DNA of 64,000 nt from Mycoavidus cysteinexigens. Its GTDB lineage: Bacteria > Pseudomonadota > Gammaproteobacteria > Burkholderiales > Burkholderiaceae. The DNA is taken from contig NZ_AP018150.1 in assembly GCF_003966915.1 (NCBI RefSeq), forward strand, positions 1,860,001 through 1,924,000, given 5' to 3'. Below the pieces are notes generated by a model, which saw nothing but the letters and a program-made list of their open reading frames with translations, did no database searches and had not been told where the DNA came from. Positions 61,353 to 64,000 of the stretch are shown piece by piece. How positions within the stretch are numbered: the first letter of the stretch is position 1; each line of letters begins with the position of its first letter. The position numbers were made by a program, and so were the translations under genes.

Positions 61353-64000
61353 TTCACATGCCTCTTATGCTGCTTATGTGGCAAATCTAGATACTCCTCT
61401 CTTTGTTCTTCCCTTATCAACGTTAATTGCCTAGAAAAAGTTCTTTGACTAGGCATGGTCAACCCATTAACAATTTCTGATTCATTTCCTTGTTCTAGAT
61501 CAGCCAAAAGCTCACCCCTAATACGGTCAATCTCAGCCAAACTTAAATCCATGCTATCCTGAAGGGGAGGATTAATTATACTGAATAAATCAAATGCGTC
61601 TTCAGATAACCCTCCTGAATCAAAGGGTTGACTCATATCAGATGCAGCAAAATCTTCTTTTTCCGAGGATATTTCGTCTGAATCTTCTTCGGAAAGCTCA
61701 CTAGTATAATATTCCTCTTCCGAGGATATTTCGTTTGAGCCTTCTTCAAAAAATGCTATAGCACTTTCGCCAACCTCAGCCCGCCCTGCACCACGTTGCA
61801 AGAGCAATGTCCTATTTTCAGTATTTAAGTTGCGCGCAGTTTCGATCAAGGCTCCCGAAGCACTCAGCATGTCTTGTCTTGAAGTCCAATCTAATATGAT
61901 TTTGTCAATTTGGTCTGACTCATAAGCAACTCGCCAAAGACGAATCGTATTATCTCCTCCAACTGTGCTTAATATTGCCTCGTCATTCTGCGTTGGCTGC
62001 CATGCAACAGCTTGTACCGTGCTAACAAAGCTTTTTAGAACAGCTTGACAAGCGCCTGTTTTAACTGACCATAGCCTTACCGTCTGATCAAAGCTTCCAG
62101 AGGCTAACCACTGGCCATCGATCGAAAATGCAACACTATTCACGCCCCCCTTATGCCCCTCATACGTGTGCGCAAGTGATCGATTTCTGAAGACATTCCA
62201 TAACTTCACCTTCTTATCCTCACTTCCAGACGCTAACCACTGGCCATCGACCGAAAACGCAACACTATTCACAAAAGACTTATGTCCTTCATACATATGC
62301 ACGGGAGATCGATCTCCCCAAACATCCCACAGCATCACTGTCTTATCATAGCTTCCAGAGGCTAACCACTGGCCATCAACTGAAAACGTAACACTAGTCA
62401 CCTCCTTTTCATGCCCCTCATATATGTGCACAAGAGATCGATCTCCCAAAACATCCCACAGCATCACCGTATTATCCTCACTTCCAGACGCTAACCACTG
62501 GCCATCGACCGAAAACGCGACATTAGTCACCCGATCCGTATGCCCGGCATACGTGTGCGCAAGGGATCGAGCGCCCGTGACACGCCACAGCTTTACCGTC
62601 TCATCTCCGCCAGAGGCTAACCACTGACCATCGACCGAAAACGCAACACTTTGAACGCCCCATTTGTCTCCGGAGGTATACGTGTGCGCAAGAGATCGAA
62701 TGCCAGTGGCATTCCATAGCTTAACCGTATTATCAGCACTCCCAGAGACTAACCACTGACCATCGACCGAAAATGCGACACTATTTATCCAACCCTCATG
62801 CCCGGCATACGTGTTCACAAAAGATTGAGCATCCGTGATATTCCACAGCTTTACTGCTTTCGAATTTGCAGACGACGACGCTAACCACTGACCATCTACC
62901 GAAAACGCGATATTTTTCACAGCATACCCATGCCCTATATACGTGTACGCAAGAGATCGAATGCCCGTGACATTCCACAGCTTCACCGTCTTATCACTAC
63001 TTCCAGACGCTAACCACTGACCATTAACCGAAAACGTGACACAATCCACACCACTTTTATGCCCCTCATACGTGTGTACAAGAGATCGATCTCCAAAAAC
63101 GTTCCACAGCTTCACCGTCTTATCACTACTTCCAGAGACTAACCACTGGCCATCAACCGAGAATGCAACACTATTTACCCAATCTTCATGCCCGGCGTAC
63201 GTGTGCGCAAGAGATCGAGCGCCCGTAACACTCCATAGCTTCACCGTCTTATCTCCACTTACAGACGCTAACCACTGACCATCGACCGAAAATGCAACAC
63301 TATTCACAAAAGACTTATGTCCTTCATAAATGTGCACAAGAGATCGATCTCCCAAAACATTCCACAGCTTCACCGTCTCATCATGTCCTCCAGTCGCTAA
63401 CCACTGGCCATCGACCGAGAACGCAACACTAGTCACCAATTTCTTATGTCCAGCATACGTGTGCGCAAGTGAGCGGTCTCCATTCACATGCCATAGGTTC
63501 ACTCGCTTATCATCACCTCCAGATGCTAACCACTGACCATCGACCGAAAACGCGATACTCCTCACCCAACCCCAATGCCCAGCATAGGTGTGTACTTTTT
63601 GAAAATTCCCGCTCTCGTAGAGATGAATTTGAGTGCTCTCTGCCACAGCAAACCAGCGCCCATTCCGCGAATAACAACAATCAGAAACAGAATCGTCCAT
63701 CTCTAAGTTTGGCCTTTCACCCAATTTCAATCCATCAAGATCGGCTCCATTTAAATTGGCTCCTCGTAACCAAGTGCCGTAGCCCTTCACCTCTCTTAAA
63801 TCCGCATCTTGAAATTTCGTATGGTCAAATACCCCGTAACTTAAATCTGCCCCGCGCACACGTATTCCATTGAAATCCTTGTTAATCAACTGCATACCGG
63901 CTTTTACCAAGATGGTTAATGCATTCGACGCGCCTCTCTCAAAATAAGCGCCATCCTCCCCTTTAGATTGCTCAACCACCCCTAAAAGACGCTCTTTTAG
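61331..64000 (-). CDS. WD40 protein with pentapeptide repeats, N-terminus beyond the window
   Basis: The frame is open to the window end. The GTG at 63979 is internal, because residues before it (LKERLLGVVEQSKGEDG) match the middle region of the protein at 39294, so a NACHT domain probably lies outside. Visible: helical end of the middle region, pentapeptide-like repeats, then 12 canonical plus two divergent WD40 blades in the uniform style AFSVDGQWLASGS, with VKLWNV. Variation again clusters after GH and around SGS. The C-terminal ~150 residues are strongly acidic (SELSEEDSDEISSEKEDF) and end basic. A fragment of a different repeat family follows its stop. Confidence 0.85.
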   Translation of the reverse strand, partial: LKERLLGVVEQSKGEDGAYFERGASNALTILVKAGMQLINKDFNGIRVRGADLSYGVFDHTKFQDADLREVKGYGTWLRGANLNGADLDGLKLGERPNLEMDDSVSDCCYSRNGRWFAVAESTQIHLYESGNFQKVHTYAGHWGWVRSIAFSVDGQWLASGGDDKRVNLWHVNGDRSLAHTYAGHKKLVTSVAFSVDGQWLATGGHDETVKLWNVLGDRSLVHIYEGHKSFVNSVAFSVDGQWLASVSGDKTVKLWSVTGARSLAHTYAGHEDWVNSVAFSVDGQWLVSGSSDKTVKLWNVFGDRSLVHTYEGHKSGVDCVTFSVNGQWLASGSSDKTVKLWNVTGIRSLAYTYIGHGYAVKNIAFSVDGQWLASSSANSKAVKLWNITDAQSFVNTYAGHEGWINSVAFSVDGQWLVSGSADNTVKLWNATGIRSLAHTYTSGDKWGVQSVAFSVDGQWLASGGDETVKLWRVTGARSLAHTYAGHTDRVTNVAFSVDGQWLASGSEDNTVMLWDVLGDRSLVHIYEGHEKEVTSVTFSVDGQWLASGSYDKTVMLWDVWGDRSPVHMYEGHKSFVNSVAFSVDGQWLASGSEDKKVKLWNVFRNRSLAHTYEGHKGGVNSVAFSIDGQWLASGSFDQTVRLWSVKTGACQAVLKSFVSTVQAVAWQPTQNDEAILSTVGGDNTIRLWRVAYESDQIDKIILDWTSRQDMLSASGALIETARNLNTENRTLLLQRGAGRAEVGESAIAFFEEGSNEISSEEEYYTSELSEEDSDEISSEKEDFAASDMSQPFDSGGLSEDAFDLFSIINPPLQDSMDLSLAEIDRIRGELLADLEQGNESEIVNGLTMPSQRTFSRQLTLIREEQREEYLDLPHKQHKRHVNNQRDNV

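Overview
The window looks like a densely rearranged prophage and mobile-element island from a host-associated betaproteobacterium. The phage, 2HCT-transporter and IS genes look Burkholderiales-like. The very large NACHT/WD40 genes, F-box-like segments and NLS-bearing repeat proteins fit an intracellular symbiont, perhaps one living in fungi (Mycoavidus or Glomeribacter type). That taxonomic guess is inference; no rRNA or housekeeping gene is present to test it.

Region 1 (1-11642, + strand) is a compact late operon of a contractile-tailed prophage: sheath-like DUF3383, tube (DUF3277), tail-assembly chaperone with a probable -1 frameshift, tape measure, Dit-like baseplate protein, baseplate plug, hub, Gp138-like spike, gp25-like wedge, baseplate J, DUF2612, fibre, fibre chaperone, endolysin, holin, and Rz with an embedded Rz1. 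Many genes overlap by 4 nt. Two intrinsic terminators divide the run.

Region 2 (11648-51522) is an array of very large minus-strand genes lying between repeated attachment-like sites. Four encode NACHT NTPases with pentapeptide and WD40 repeats (11648-16873, 26984-32254, 39294-43241, 47144-51163). Two encode WD40 proteins without NACHT but with an F-box-like N-terminus (17803-20403, 44121-46715). Five of these six genes converge on the 3' end of a spanin (Rz) gene or a decayed copy of it. Upstream of each NACHT gene lie a ~75-bp inverted-repeat element and the 3' half of a tRNA-Ser(CGA) gene, the typical target of a tyrosine integrase. One intact integrase with a DUF4224 partner sits at 20528-21857, followed by phage early genes and a 2-hydroxycarboxylate transporter as cargo. 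IS3, IS110/IS1111, IS21, IS256 and IS481-type elements or remnants mark deletions.

Region 3 (34450-35811 and 51880-57075) holds four related minus-strand proteins with a disordered, basic/acidic N-terminus and three C-terminal ~60-residue repeats. Three of them are followed by 3' fragments of the integrase gene. They have the layout of nucleus-targeted DNA-binding effectors, but no function is known to me.

Region 4 (57228-64000) holds a decayed HigBA-type toxin-antitoxin pair, an AT-rich Ser/Thr-rich gene, broken terminase and portal genes, and one more WD40 gene running off the window.

Overall reading: several tandem prophages share one att site and have collapsed by deletion. Phage structural and IS genes are decaying, while the 2.6-5.3 kb NACHT/WD40 cargo genes stay open, so the cargo is probably what selection keeps. 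The best candidates for something undescribed are this att-flanked NLR/WD40 array, the repeat-protein family, and an IS1111-type element whose non-coding end carries guide-like sequences matching both halves of its own target.
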